Below are positions 25,995 through 35,305 of a stretch of 64,000 nucleotides of DNA, one piece after another. Source of the stretch: Paenibacillus sp. PastM-3 (GTDB taxonomy: Bacteria; Bacillota; Bacilli; Paenibacillales; Paenibacillaceae); NCBI RefSeq assembly GCF_029893965.1, contig NZ_JARXXP010000024.1, positions 17,876-81,875 of the forward strand, given 5' to 3'. Made by a program: the position numbers and the translations under genes. The notes under the pieces were generated by a model. The model had not been told where the DNA came from. It worked only from the letters and a program-made list of their open reading frames with translations, and ran no database searches. Each line of letters opens with the position of its first letter. The first letter of the stretch is position 1.

Positions 25995-26743
25995 TTGCTC
26001 ACCACCATCAGGCTCAGATACTCCAGCTCACGGCCGCGCAGCTCGCGGGCATCCCGCCATACCGTCTCATACGGGGAGGTCACCTTGGTCACCACGGAAG
26101 CTTTTCCGCCAAAACCCAGCTCGTCCAGCACATCAAGCACCGTATCCAGCACCTTGGCCACCTTCAAAAATACGACGGTGTCATGGTGCAGCAGCGCCTC
26201 CTTCAGCGCCTCCCGGTCCCCGGTCGCCGGGATGATGCCTACCCGCTGGTCGCCGTCGGCGAGCGGCTGCTCAAGGGCCGCGGCAGCGCCGAGCACCGAG
26301 GAAATCCCCGGTACTGACACTACCCGCACACCGGGATGAAACTCCTGCATGAGCCGGGCCAGGTGGATGAAGGTGCTGTACAGATTCGGGTCACCCTCTG
26401 TCACAAAAGCTACATCATTCCCGTGCCGCAGCTCATTCCAGCACAGCTCAACCGTCCAGCGCCAGCCGTTCGCCAGCTGTACCGGGTCCTTGGTCATCGG
26501 GAAGACGAGGCCGAGCATCGTTTTCTGCTCAGCATCCACATACATGTCCACGATTTCATGGGCGTATGACTTGCCGCCTTTGCGGGCCTCCGGGTAAGCA
26601 ATGACCGAACATTCCCTGAGCAGCCGGCAGGCCTTCACCGTAATCAGCTCCGGGTCACCCGGGCCGACACCAACCCCATACAGTGTACCGATGGCAAGCA
26701 GGGCGGGTTCCTCCTCAGGTAGCAGCTCTTCCTTTAAGCTCAT
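25991..26743 (-). CDS. cbiL: Cobalt-factor II / precorrin-2 C20-methyltransferase
   Basis: Methylates C-20 of the ring with SAM. 250 residues; GTLYGVGVGPGDPELITVKA is the N-terminal loop, and the following YPEARKGGKSYAHEIV is typical of CbiL/CobI. Further motifs are EGDPNLYSTFIHL and VPGISSVLGAAAALEQPLA. The first 17 residues form an acidic extension. A clean AGGAGG precedes the start and 21 nt separate it from cbiET. Confidence 0.93.
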   Translation of the reverse strand: MSLKEELLPEEEPALLAIGTLYGVGVGPGDPELITVKACRLLRECSVIAYPEARKGGKSYAHEIVDMYVDAEQKTMLGLVFPMTKDPVQLANGWRWTVELCWNELRHGNDVAFVTEGDPNLYSTFIHLARLMQEFHPGVRVVSVPGISSVLGAAAALEQPLADGDQRVGIIPATGDREALKEALLHHDTVVFLKVAKVLDTVLDVLDELGFGGKASVVTKVTSPYETVWRDARELRGRELEYLSLMVVSK

Positions 26744-26764
26744 CTATGTATCCTCCTTATAGTG

Positions 26765-28006
26765 TTAATTGTGATCCTCCGCGTAGGTGGCAGTGGCACT
26801 GACTACGAAAACAGGGTTCATCCCCTCGAACCGGGTCATGCCGAGAATCGTCCTGCCCCGTGATGCCTGCAGCTGCGTAACCTCTGTCCTAAGCCCCGCC
26901 GCCGCCAGCGCCGTCATGCTTCCGTAAAGCGTCTCCACGGTGATCGCCGCGATGACGATGACACCGCCCGGCCGCAGCCGCTTAGCGGCAAGGGCAATAA
27001 TATTTGCAAGTTCCCCGCCGCTGCCCCCGATGAACACAGCATCCGGGTCGGGGAGCTGCTCCAGCCCCTCCGGAGCCCTGCTGTGAACAATGGTATAGTC
27101 GGCGCGGAATTTGCACCGGTTCGCCTCCATATTCGGCAGGTTAATCGCTTCTTTTTCCACAGCATATACGCTGCCAAGCCGGGCTACACGCGCACACTCC
27201 GCAGCAACCGCCCCCGAACCGGAGCCGATGTCCCACACTACCGCATTCTCCGCCAGATTCAGCTCGGATAGCACCAGTGCGCGGACCTCGCGCTTCGTGA
27301 TCAGCCCTTTTTCCGGCTTGCGCTGGGCAAAGGCCTCATCCGGATAAGCAAAACCCCGCCTGCTGCCCCCCCGGTTTCCCGGCTTTCTGCGCAGAATAAC
27401 TACATTGAGTGCAGCAAACTCATGCCGGGACATGGCCTCCAGCTCCCAGAAGGCGCAGTGCTCATCCGGACCGCCCAGCCGTTCGCAGACAAAAGCTTCG
27501 TACTCCAGCATTCCGAACTCCAGCAGGTAAGCGGCAATGCGTGCCGGAGTGTTAACCCCGTCGGTGAGCAGCGCCAGCTTCGCTCTGCCGTCGATCCGCT
27601 GGGCCAGTCCCGCTATAGGACGGCCGTGCAGGCTGACCAGCTCCGCATCCTGCCAGCTGTCACCCAGCCGGGCAAAGGCAAGCTGCACGCTACTGTAATG
27701 GGGTATGACCTCCACATGCTGCGGACCGAACCGGCGCATCAGGTAGCCGGCAATCCCGAAAAACAGCGGATCGCCCGAAGCCAGCACAACGGCCTGACGC
27801 TCCCTGTATATACCGTCCAGCCTTTCGGCAAAGGCCTCCAGGCCGCCCTGCAGGACAAGCTTTTGTCCGCTGTACCGCGGGAAGAATGACAGCTGCCGCT
27901 CTCCGCCGCAGAGCACCTCACTTTCCTCAATTCTGCGCAGGCTCTGGGCGCTCAGCCCTCCGGCACCGTCTTCGCCGATGCCTATGACATAAATAACGTT
28001 ATCCAC
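26765..28006 (-). CDS. cbiET: Precorrin-6Y/7 methylase and decarboxylase fusion
   Basis: Two enzymes in one chain of 413 residues. The N-terminal half (about 1-205) is CbiE, a tetrapyrrole methylase acting at C-5, with VIGIGEDGAGGL and LASGDPLFFGIAGYLMRRFG. The C-terminal half (about 215-405) is CbiT, a Rossmann methyltransferase that methylates C-15 and decarboxylates C-12, with AVVWDIGSGSGAVAAECAR and DAVFIGGSGGELANI. The CbiET fusion is the same as in B. megaterium and in CobL. The start is GTG at 28006, overlapping the cbiD stop by 8 nt. Confidence 0.94.
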   Translation of the reverse strand: MDNVIYVIGIGEDGAGGLSAQSLRRIEESEVLCGGERQLSFFPRYSGQKLVLQGGLEAFAERLDGIYRERQAVVLASGDPLFFGIAGYLMRRFGPQHVEVIPHYSSVQLAFARLGDSWQDAELVSLHGRPIAGLAQRIDGRAKLALLTDGVNTPARIAAYLLEFGMLEYEAFVCERLGGPDEHCAFWELEAMSRHEFAALNVVILRRKPGNRGGSRRGFAYPDEAFAQRKPEKGLITKREVRALVLSELNLAENAVVWDIGSGSGAVAAECARVARLGSVYAVEKEAINLPNMEANRCKFRADYTIVHSRAPEGLEQLPDPDAVFIGGSGGELANIIALAAKRLRPGGVIVIAAITVETLYGSMTALAAAGLRTEVTQLQASRGRTILGMTRFEGMNPVFVVSATATYAEDHN

Positions 28007-29111
28007 GGATTTTCGCCCTCCCCAGCATCCGGCCCTTCATCGTAATCAGCACCATTTCCACTGTCATGCCCCCGTCCGTATGTCTGATACAATGCGTACA
28101 GCCGTAACGGCACAGCAGTTCGAAAAAAGCAGTATTCCCAAGCTCCGTCATCAGGTCCACAACCTGAGAAGCGGTGTTGGCACCGGCAATCTGCTGCACC
28201 AGCTGTGCATCCGCCCCCGCCTCCGCGGCAACTGCCGAGAGGAAGCCGAAATCGACCGGGGCATTCTTCGAATGAATCAACATCGCACCCTGCGCAACCT
28301 TGGAATACTTGCCGGCCATGCCGACAAGTGTAACCTTTTGGAATCCGTACGCTTTGGCATGGCCGAGCGAGAAGCCCACGTATTCCCCCATCTGGATAAA
28401 AGCTTCCTCCGGAAGCTCCGGGAACATCGCCATCGCGTATTTTTCACTGCTGCCGCCGGTGGTCAGGACCAGCCGGCTGTTCCCGGCAGCAGCGGCAACC
28501 GAAATCGCCTGGACGATGCTTGCCTGGTATGCCTCGGTAGAGAACGGGGTAACCACACCCCGCGTACCAAGGATGGAGATCCCGCCCAGAATGCCAAGTC
28601 GCGGATTGAGTGTCCTCAGCGCTATCGCTTCACCTTCCGGCACACTGATGACAACCCGCAGCCCGCGTGCCGCGCCATGCTCTTCAAGCACCTCAAGGAC
28701 AGCCTGGCGGATCATCCGCCGCGGCACCGGATTGATGGCGGCTTCGCCTACGGCTACCGGCAGCCCCGGCTTGGTTACCCGGCCGACTCCGCGCCCGCCT
28801 TCAATCTCCACCCCGGGATGCTCCAGCCAGCTGACCGCCGCTTCAATTCTGGCCCGGTGCGTGGCATCCGGGTCATCCCCGGCATCCTTTATGGTTGCAC
28901 AGACTGCAGTCCCCTCCCCGCCGAGCTGCCAGCCGGTCAATTCGAAGGTGTGGCTGAAGCCGGCCGGCAGGTACAGCTCAACACTTGCCAGCTCCTCGCC
29001 TGTTATCAGCAGGTGTGCTGCTCCTTTGGCAGCTGCGGCTGCACAGGCTCCCGTAGTGTACCCCCGGCGCATTGCCGGCGGACTTCCGGCAGCTTCCTTA
29101 TTCCCGGTCAT
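27999..29111 (-). CDS. cbiD: Cobalt-precorrin-5B C1-methyltransferase
   Basis: Methylates C-1 in the anaerobic pathway; unrelated to the other ring methylases. The 370-residue protein starts with the family signature MRRGYTTGACAAAAAKGA and continues with GRGVGRVTKPGLPVAVGEAA, GGISILGTRGVVTPFS and TTGGSSEKYAM, all typical of CbiD. It overlaps cbiC by 4 nt (ATGA) and cbiET by 8 nt. Its presence, with cbiG, shows that the oxygen-independent early-cobalt route is used. Confidence 0.95.
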   Translation of the reverse strand: MTGNKEAAGSPPAMRRGYTTGACAAAAAKGAAHLLITGEELASVELYLPAGFSHTFELTGWQLGGEGTAVCATIKDAGDDPDATHRARIEAAVSWLEHPGVEIEGGRGVGRVTKPGLPVAVGEAAINPVPRRMIRQAVLEVLEEHGAARGLRVVISVPEGEAIALRTLNPRLGILGGISILGTRGVVTPFSTEAYQASIVQAISVAAAAGNSRLVLTTGGSSEKYAMAMFPELPEEAFIQMGEYVGFSLGHAKAYGFQKVTLVGMAGKYSKVAQGAMLIHSKNAPVDFGFLSAVAAEAGADAQLVQQIAGANTASQVVDLMTELGNTAFFELLCRYGCTHCIRHTDGGMTVEMVLITMKGRMLGRAKIRG

Positions 29112-29791
29112 GGCCGCCGATGAGCGTCATCCGTTTCAGCCCGGCGGACCGCCAGCAGGCTCAGCGCGTTGACTGCAGCCACTACTACAGTGCTGCCGCC
29201 CTTACGTCCGATGTTCGTAATATAAGGAATATCCAGCCTGCGCAGCTCCTCCTTCGATTCAGCAGCAGACACGAAGCCGACCGGCATGCCGATAACCAGC
29301 CCCGGCCGGGCCTCGCCTGCTTTGATCAGACGGATCAGCTCCAGCAGTGCAGTAGGTGCATTGCCGATGACGTAGATGCCGCCCGGAGCCTCCGCACAGG
29401 CCTTGCGCGTCGCCACAATAGCTCTGGTAAGCCCCTGTTCCCTGGCTGCTTCAATCACCTTCGGGTCGGAGATATGGACACGGACCTCCCCGCCGTAGCG
29501 CTGTAAACGCTCTTTGGCTATGCCCGCCTCCACCATCCGCACATCGGCGATAACCGGCTTTCCCGCGAGAATGGCCTGAATCCCTGCTTCCATCGCCTGT
29601 GGATGGAACACCATACTCCGTCCCAGCTCAAAATCAGCCGAAGCATGGATGATCCGCTGCACGACCGGATACTGCTCAGCACTGAAATGATGGCTGCCCA
29701 GCTCCTCAGTAATTATCTGAAAGCTTAACTGTTCAATCTCCTGCGGCTGAACGGTCAGCGGTTTAAACTCTGTTCCGAAATCCATGATCAT
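29108..29791 (-). CDS. cbiC: Cobalt-precorrin-8 methylmutase
   Basis: Moves the methyl group from C-11 to C-12 to give cobyrinate. 227 residues with RIIHASADFELGRSMVFHP, where the His is the catalytic proton carrier, then ADVRMVEAGI, and the glycine-rich GNAPTALLELIRLI and IGMPVGFVSAAESKEEL. Overlaps cbiJ and cbiD by 4 nt each. Confidence 0.94.
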   Translation of the reverse strand: MIMDFGTEFKPLTVQPQEIEQLSFQIITEELGSHHFSAEQYPVVQRIIHASADFELGRSMVFHPQAMEAGIQAILAGKPVIADVRMVEAGIAKERLQRYGGEVRVHISDPKVIEAAREQGLTRAIVATRKACAEAPGGIYVIGNAPTALLELIRLIKAGEARPGLVIGMPVGFVSAAESKEELRRLDIPYITNIGRKGGSTVVVAAVNALSLLAVRRAETDDAHRRP

Positions 29792-30609
29792 CCCTCACCT
29801 TTCTCTGCTGCCTCCCTTTTCCTGCCGAAGTCCGCTGCCAGCTCAGCCCTGACCGCCTCCGCCAGCTCTGCAAAGGAATCAAAGATTCTCCCGTTCCCGG
29901 CACAATGGAGCTGCGGACGAACGATCAGTATGACGTACAGCCCCATATCGAGCGCTGCCTGCAGCTTTTCTTCAACCGAGCCCTCCGCGCCGCTCTCCTT
30001 GGTAATCATCACCTGCGTACCATAGTGGCGGAACAGCGCTTCATTCATATCCCGTGAAAAAGGACCCTGCAGCGCAATCACATTACGCTGTTCAATTCCC
30101 AGCCTGCTGCACTTTTCCATATTATCCAGGCAGGGCAGCAGCCTGACCGTCAGGCGGATCTCCGGATCACCCAGCAGCTGCTCTGCAAAAATCTCCAGCG
30201 TCTTGCCCCCGGTTGTCAGCATAACAGAGCCCTTGATCCTCTTCGCGGCAAGGGCCGCCTCCTCATAGGAATGCACCGTAATCAGGAGCGGATGCTTGTC
30301 AAAAGCCAGACCCGGGCGCTCATAGCGGAAGTACGGCAATCCGAGTGCTGCAGCAGCCTGCATCGCATTGGCATGAGCTTCAAGCGCAAAGGGATGGCTG
30401 GCGTCTACGACGGCCCGATAACGCTCCTGCTGCAAAAGAGCAATCATCCCCTCCCGGTCCAGCCTGCCTGTTCTGGTGCTGACCCCGGCCTCCTCCAGCC
30501 GTTCCGCTGCACTCGCAGTAACGACCGAAGCCGTCAGCGGCAGGCCAAGGCGCACCAGGGATACCGCCAGCTCCCGTGCATCTCCCGTCCCGCAGAGCAT
30601 CAATATCAT
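29788..30609 (-). CDS. cbiJ: Cobalt-precorrin-6A reductase
   Basis: NADH- or NADPH-dependent reduction of the macrocycle. 273 residues: MILMLCGTGDARELAVSL is the N-terminal nucleotide-binding strand-loop, AVVDASHPFALEAHANAMQA the substrate-contact motif, and SVMLTTGGKTLEIF and VMITKESGAEGSVEEKL lie in the second domain. These are typical of CbiJ/CobK. It begins 5 nt after the cbiH60/X stop and overlaps cbiC. Confidence 0.93.
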   Translation of the reverse strand: MILMLCGTGDARELAVSLVRLGLPLTASVVTASAAERLEEAGVSTRTGRLDREGMIALLQQERYRAVVDASHPFALEAHANAMQAAAALGLPYFRYERPGLAFDKHPLLITVHSYEEAALAAKRIKGSVMLTTGGKTLEIFAEQLLGDPEIRLTVRLLPCLDNMEKCSRLGIEQRNVIALQGPFSRDMNEALFRHYGTQVMITKESGAEGSVEEKLQAALDMGLYVILIVRPQLHCAGNGRIFDSFAELAEAVRAELAADFGRKREAAEKGEG

Positions 30610-30614
30610 CGCGG

Positions 30615-33260
30615 CTACAGCTCCCCGGGACTGCCTGCCGCGGCTGTCTCCGCTGCTGCGGTTCCGGACTCCTGCCTGCCGTCAGTTGGCTGGGCGGCAG
30701 ATTGAGCCGGCTGACGGTCATGCTGATGGTCAGGCTCATGGCGGTGATGCTCAGAACTGTGCCCGTGCCCATGAGAGCCCTCATGCTCATGGTGATGCCC
30801 ATGATGATGCCCGTGCCCATCATCATGATGGTGGTGGTGATGAGCTGCGGCTTCAGCGCGGTATCGGCAGTTATCGCAGTTGGCAAAAGCCCGGCCGTGC
30901 AGCGTCTCAGCAATCCGCTCCTTCAGCATCTCTGCCAGCAGCGGGTGGCTGCCGATACTGCTGCCTAACTCCACCCGGATCTCCGGATGAGCAGCCGCAA
31001 AGGCGGTCACGCGCTCCGTAAACTGCTGCATCAGCACACCGGTGAACAGCAGGTACGGCAGCACGATTATTTTTCGTGCGCCCAGCGCCAGACAGCGCTC
31101 AAGCCCCTCGTCAAGGGATGGACCCGCAATCGCAATAAAGCAGCTTTCCACACTCTTGTATGCCGTTCTTTCCCACAGCAGCCTGGACAGCTTGTAGAAA
31201 TCACTGTTAGCGTCAGGATCACTTCCCCCGCGCCCCATCATAAGCACTATTGTATCTCCTGCCGGAACAGGAGCGTCCTGCGTCTCAGCCTGCCCCTGTA
31301 CTGCAGCAGCCTCCGCGATCCGGTCCAGCAAAATATCCACCGCCCGCTCCTGCACCCCGACCGGACGCCCGTACACCAACTCCACTCCGGGATATTTCTT
31401 TCTGGCCTCGTCGATGGCCATAGGGATATCCAGCTTGGAATGGCCGGCGGCAAACAGAATAACCGGCACCACATATACGGTTGTTGCCCCCCCGGTTACA
31501 CAGCGTTCAATGCCTCCGGCAATCGAAGGTGCTGCCAGCTCAATAAAACAGGTTTCTATGTTCAGCTCCGGCATGCCGGCAGCAAGTCCGGCGGTAAAGC
31601 TCCGCAATTCCTCATTGCCCGCTTCCACCCGGCTTCCGTGGCCTACAAGCAGTATTGTTTTTTTGTTCATGCGTATCTCCTCTTCGCTGCGGGCTGCGCT
31701 GCCCGTCTGTTCAATAACCTCTGCCCGTGACATATCCCCGTATTTGTCCGCAAAAAAGGCGTGAAACTTCTCGCCCGGCCGGCCGTGTTCCCGGTATTGT
31801 CCGACAACCTCAGCCACAGCGGCAACGGCTTCATCCTCATTCATGCCTGAGCGGACCCGTGTTCCGGCATGGGCCCCCCGCCCGGTTTTCTTGCCTCCAA
31901 GGTACAGCTCGTAGCTGCCCCGGGTATAAACAACGCCGATATCCTCCAGCACAGCCGAGCTGCAGGCCATGCCGCAGCCCGCAACACTGACGTGCAGCTC
32001 CCGGGGAACCGGCTGGCCGTGCAGCAGCTTATGCAGGCGGACCGCCGTTTCCCGGCCCTGATCCTTCCTTAGCTCGCAGAAGTCGCAGGAGATTACCCTG
32101 ACCGTATCTCCGGGCAGGCTGACATGCATACCGCCAGCCGACAGCCGGGCTGCCAGCTCCGCCTGCTCAGCCTGGCTGCTGTACAGCAGGAAATGCCCGT
32201 CCCGCGAGTACACGAGCTGGCCGTCATCGCCGGCCAGCTCCGCCAGCAGGCGCATCTGGGCGCCGCTGTATCTCCGGCTGCCAAGCTCCGGAGATACCGC
32301 AAGGCCGGCTGGCGCGGGCACCGCCGCGCTGCAGTCTAAGGCGGCACGGCCAGCCGCCTGCTCTTTCCCGGCATCTGCCGGCGCGCCGCCGCCCGGCAGA
32401 CTGCCGCCGCTGCCGGAGCTCCGGCCGGCAGCCAGCGACCACGGCTCCGCCGCCGGCCGGAGCCGCTCATGCGGCTTCAGCGCCTGCGCGTCGGCGCCAA
32501 GATTGTACTTGCGTCCGTAACCGCGCGGCGTAACCATCAGGCCTTCGTAGACTGTGGTCGACGAGTTGCCGACAATGACTGTGGAGAGCATGCCAATTTC
32601 CTGCAGGGGCATCTCCTGCAGTGTGGTTATAATGATCTCCTGCCTTTCCCGGTAGGCATTCCTGACGATGCCGACCGGCGTGGAAGGAGCGCGGTAACGG
32701 AGCAGGATGCTGCGCGCTTCCTCGATCTGCCGGGTCCGCCGGCCGCTGCGGGGATTATAGAAGGCGATGACAAAATCCGCCGCCCCGGCCGCCTCAACAC
32801 GACCCGCGATGCTGTCCCACGGCGTAAGATGGTCGCTCAGGCTGATCGTGCAGGAATCATGCATAACCGGCGCCCCCAGAAGCGAAGCGCAGGACTGGAT
32901 GGCCGATATTCCCGGAATGACCTCGACTTGTACTCCGCTCGAAGGGCTCCAGCCCCGCTCCATCAGCACCTCATAGACCAGACCTGCCATCCCGTACACA
33001 CCGGCATCCCCGCTGGAAATAACTGCTATCGTCTGGCCTGCCTCGGCCCGGCGCACCGCTTCCCGGGCCCGGCTGACCTCCTCGGTCATTCCGGTGCCGA
33101 CAATCTCCTGATTCGTCAGCAGCGGCCTGATCAGCTCCACATAGGTGTTGTAGCCGATCACAGCCTCGCTCTCTTCAATAGCCGCCAGCGCACGCCCGGT
33201 AATCTGCTCAAGCGCGCCGGGGCCAAAGCCGATAATCAGCAGCTTTCCTTGCTTCTCCAT
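30615..33260 (-). CDS. cbiH60/cbiX: Fused precorrin-3 C17-methyltransferase (CbiH60) and cobaltochelatase (CbiX)
   Basis: One 881-residue frame. Residues about 1-245 are CbiH, ring-contracting C17-methyltransferase (LLIIGFGPGALEQITGRAL, SSGDAGVYGMAGLVYEV). An Ala/Gly/Pro linker leads to a sulfite-reductase-like 4Fe-4S domain (about 330-505) with CDFC and GCGMACSS, as in CbiH60 of B. megaterium. Residues 531 to about 855 are the long two-halved CbiX (LLVGHGSRVEAGN, AAGHSKLDIPM, LMMGRGGSDPDANS), which inserts cobalt into sirohydrochlorin. A CDNC motif and a His-rich tail (about 818-860, more than 20 His) follow, as in long CbiX proteins. GAAGAGGAGATACGC precedes Met531 (codon at 31668-31670), so a separate 351-residue CbiX could also be made. 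Confidence 0.93.
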   Translation of the reverse strand: MEKQGKLLIIGFGPGALEQITGRALAAIEESEAVIGYNTYVELIRPLLTNQEIVGTGMTEEVSRAREAVRRAEAGQTIAVISSGDAGVYGMAGLVYEVLMERGWSPSSGVQVEVIPGISAIQSCASLLGAPVMHDSCTISLSDHLTPWDSIAGRVEAAGAADFVIAFYNPRSGRRTRQIEEARSILLRYRAPSTPVGIVRNAYRERQEIIITTLQEMPLQEIGMLSTVIVGNSSTTVYEGLMVTPRGYGRKYNLGADAQALKPHERLRPAAEPWSLAAGRSSGSGGSLPGGGAPADAGKEQAAGRAALDCSAAVPAPAGLAVSPELGSRRYSGAQMRLLAELAGDDGQLVYSRDGHFLLYSSQAEQAELAARLSAGGMHVSLPGDTVRVISCDFCELRKDQGRETAVRLHKLLHGQPVPRELHVSVAGCGMACSSAVLEDIGVVYTRGSYELYLGGKKTGRGAHAGTRVRSGMNEDEAVAAVAEVVGQYREHGRPGEKFHAFFADKYGDMSRAEVIEQTGSAARSEEEIRMNKKTILLVGHGSRVEAGNEELRSFTAGLAAGMPELNIETCFIELAAPSIAGGIERCVTGGATTVYVVPVILFAAGHSKLDIPMAIDEARKKYPGVELVYGRPVGVQERAVDILLDRIAEAAAVQGQAETQDAPVPAGDTIVLMMGRGGSDPDANSDFYKLSRLLWERTAYKSVESCFIAIAGPSLDEGLERCLALGARKIIVLPYLLFTGVLMQQFTERVTAFAAAHPEIRVELGSSIGSHPLLAEMLKERIAETLHGRAFANCDNCRYRAEAAAHHHHHHDDGHGHHHGHHHEHEGSHGHGHSSEHHRHEPDHQHDRQPAQSAAQPTDGRQESGTAAAETAAAGSPGEL

Positions 33261-33290
33261 TCCTGTCTCCCCCGTTCTAATGTTGATCTG

Positions 33291-34145
33291 TTACTTGCTG
33301 CTCCCTGTACTGCCGAGCAGCTGCTGCAGGATGTCCTTGAAATCCACCGCCGTCCGGGGAGCCGGGTATCCTGCCGTCAGACAGCCGGGCAGGCTGTACC
33401 ACAGATCAGCCAGCAGCGGCAGGCCGAGGCCGGCTGCCTGCAGCGCCGCGTGTCCGGCAAAAATCTCCCCGGGCGTCCCCTCAGCCAGGCAGCTTCCGCG
33501 GTCCAGCACAATAATCCAGTCCGCCCAGCGGTAAGCCAGGTTCATATCGTGTGTTGCCATTACAATTGTCGTACCCGCGGCATGGATGTTCTCCAGACCG
33601 GAGAGCAGCTGCGCTTCAGACATTGGGTCCAGATAGGCTGTCGGCTCATCGAGCAGAATCAGCTCCGGCTCCATCGCCAGCACACCCGCAAGTGCGGTCC
33701 GCTTTTTCTGGCCCAGGCTGAGCTGATGGACCGGCTTGTCTTTGAACTCCTCCAGCTTCAGCAGTTCAATCACTTCACTGCAGCGCCGGCGGATCTCCCT
33801 TTCATCCATCCCGGTACCCCGCAGCCCGAAAGAAATATCATCCTGCGGGGTACTCAGGATCAGCTGCTGCTCGGGGTCCTGGAACACCAACCCCGCAGTG
33901 CGCCGCAGCCGGGCCAGCTCCTTGCGCGTATAAGCGAGCGGTCTGCCCGATACTGTAATGCAGCCCTGCTGCGGGCGCAGCACACCGACGGCATGCAGGA
34001 ACAGCGTAGATTTGCCTGAGCCGTTATGGCCAAGCACTGCCGTTCTGCTTCCCTTTGGAACCTTAAAGCTCAGCTCCTTCAGGGCAGGCTCCGCCGTGTC
34101 CGGATAACGGAACACGACACCGTCAAAAGACAGACTGTATTCCAT
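33291..34145 (-). CDS. cbiO: Cobalt ECF transporter ATPase
   Basis: ABC ATPase of the CbiMNQO cobalt importer, 284 residues. Walker A is LGHNGSGKSTLFLH, the Q-loop FQDPEQQLIL, the signature LSLGQKKRTALAGVLA, Walker B LILLDEPTAYLDP and the switch His in MATHDMN. The FQDPEQQ form of the Q-loop is typical of energy-coupling-factor ATPases. Start follows AAGGAG. A 97-nt gap separates it from cbiQ, the largest within the transport genes, and 30 nt from cbiH60/X. Confidence 0.93.
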   Translation of the reverse strand: MEYSLSFDGVVFRYPDTAEPALKELSFKVPKGSRTAVLGHNGSGKSTLFLHAVGVLRPQQGCITVSGRPLAYTRKELARLRRTAGLVFQDPEQQLILSTPQDDISFGLRGTGMDEREIRRRCSEVIELLKLEEFKDKPVHQLSLGQKKRTALAGVLAMEPELILLDEPTAYLDPMSEAQLLSGLENIHAAGTTIVMATHDMNLAYRWADWIIVLDRGSCLAEGTPGEIFAGHAALQAAGLGLPLLADLWYSLPGCLTAGYPAPRTAVDFKDILQQLLGSTGSSK

Positions 34146-34242
34146 ATTTGATGCAATCTCCTTAATTCCGGGCTAATCCCGGCAGAATGATTTCCCTGTG
34201 CGGAATCTCCCGGGCCTTTCAGCCTCCGCCTAACGCCGTCTT

Positions 34243-35025
34243 CTAAAGACCTGCAATCCACCACTGTGCGAGCAGCAGCAACACAATGCCCGCATAGGCC
34301 TGCAAAGAATATTTAAGCGGTACCGGCCGCGGTACATAAGGCGGCAGCATGATTTCCCCGGTAAACCCGCGGGCTGTCAGCCCCTGCGACAGTCCGTAAT
34401 AACGGCACATCGTACCGGCAAACAGCGCCCCTGCCATTTCAGCAGTCTCATGCAACTTGTCCCGGAAGCCCCTTTTCCCGCCGCGCAGTGTCCGGGCCAG
34501 CAGCATGCCCTGCGCCGTGTCCCCGAGTATGAACAGGAAACGGTACATAATCAGCATCAGCTCCAGCACAATCTGCGGCATCCGCAGCCTGCGGAGCACT
34601 TGGAGAAGCTCATGGAACGGCGTTGTAAAAATAAGGAACAGGAAACAGCTCATGCAGGCGGCCACCCTCGCCAACAGCAGTCCGGCACGCTGCAGCCCGT
34701 CTGCCGTAATGTATAGCGGCAGATCCGGAAGCTGAAAAAGCCCCGCTGCCTGGCCGCCTGCAGGCTGTCCGAATTCCAGCAGCAGCGCCGGCATGCTCAG
34801 AACGCAGAACAGCAGCGCCGTACCGGACAGCAGCCCGTAGACACGCAGCGGAATTCGGGCATAGAATGTACACCATACCATCATCCAGACCGTAATCACG
34901 GCCTGCAGTACCGGATGCAGCGTGCAGGCAAGGACGAACATTAGCGCAGCGAACAGGCTTTTCCACATGGGAGACAGCTGGCGCAATGCATTCATGGATA
35001 CACAGGCATCAATTCTTCTGATCAT
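34243..35025 (-). CDS. cbiQ: Cobalt ECF transporter transmembrane component
   Basis: T-component that couples CbiO to the substrate-binding CbiM, 260 residues with about five or six membrane helices. The C-terminal cytoplasmic helices carry the two coupling motifs with Ala-Arg-Gly: LLARTLRGGKRG and GLTARGFTGE. The start lies inside the end of cbiN (17-nt overlap), so it depends on translational coupling; no good Shine-Dalgarno is seen. Confidence 0.9.
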   Translation of the reverse strand: MIRRIDACVSMNALRQLSPMWKSLFAALMFVLACTLHPVLQAVITVWMMVWCTFYARIPLRVYGLLSGTALLFCVLSMPALLLEFGQPAGGQAAGLFQLPDLPLYITADGLQRAGLLLARVAACMSCFLFLIFTTPFHELLQVLRRLRMPQIVLELMLIMYRFLFILGDTAQGMLLARTLRGGKRGFRDKLHETAEMAGALFAGTMCRYYGLSQGLTARGFTGEIMLPPYVPRPVPLKYSLQAYAGIVLLLLAQWWIAGL

Positions 35026-35305
35026 TCAGCTTCTGCCGGTCCTGCCTGCCTCTCAGCAGTCCTATGGTGTACCCGATCACTCCGGCTCCGATTGCCGCCT
35101 GCAGCGCAAACAGCATGCTTTCCGTTTCACCCGGCAGCTCCGTCAGCGGTTCAAACCAGGGCTTATAGTCCGGGGCAATCTCGGTGATTATTCCCTCCGC
35201 GGCATCATCGGCTCCGCCGAACTCCCCGTTCACAAACAGCAGCGGCAGCACAACCAGAAGGACGACCGCAAGCAGCATCAGTCCGTTTTTCCATATGCTT
35301 TTCAT
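35009..35305 (-). CDS. cbiN: Cobalt transport protein CbiN
   Basis: Small accessory subunit of 98 residues needed for cobalt loading in Cbi-type importers. Two membrane helices (about 7-25 and 66-84) flank an extracellular segment with FGGADDAAEGIITEI, the conserved region of CbiN. Its ATG overlaps the cbiM stop by one base (TAATG). Confidence 0.93.
   Translation of the reverse strand: MKSIWKNGLMLLAVVLLVVLPLLFVNGEFGGADDAAEGIITEIAPDYKPWFEPLTELPGETESMLFALQAAIGAGVIGYTIGLLRGRQDRQKLNDQKN

Noticed and set aside
32469..34019. Long plus-strand frame (516 codons) opposite cbiH60/X and cbiO
   Set aside because: Antisense shadow in GC-rich codons; no ribosome site, biased composition, and the minus-strand genes are certain.
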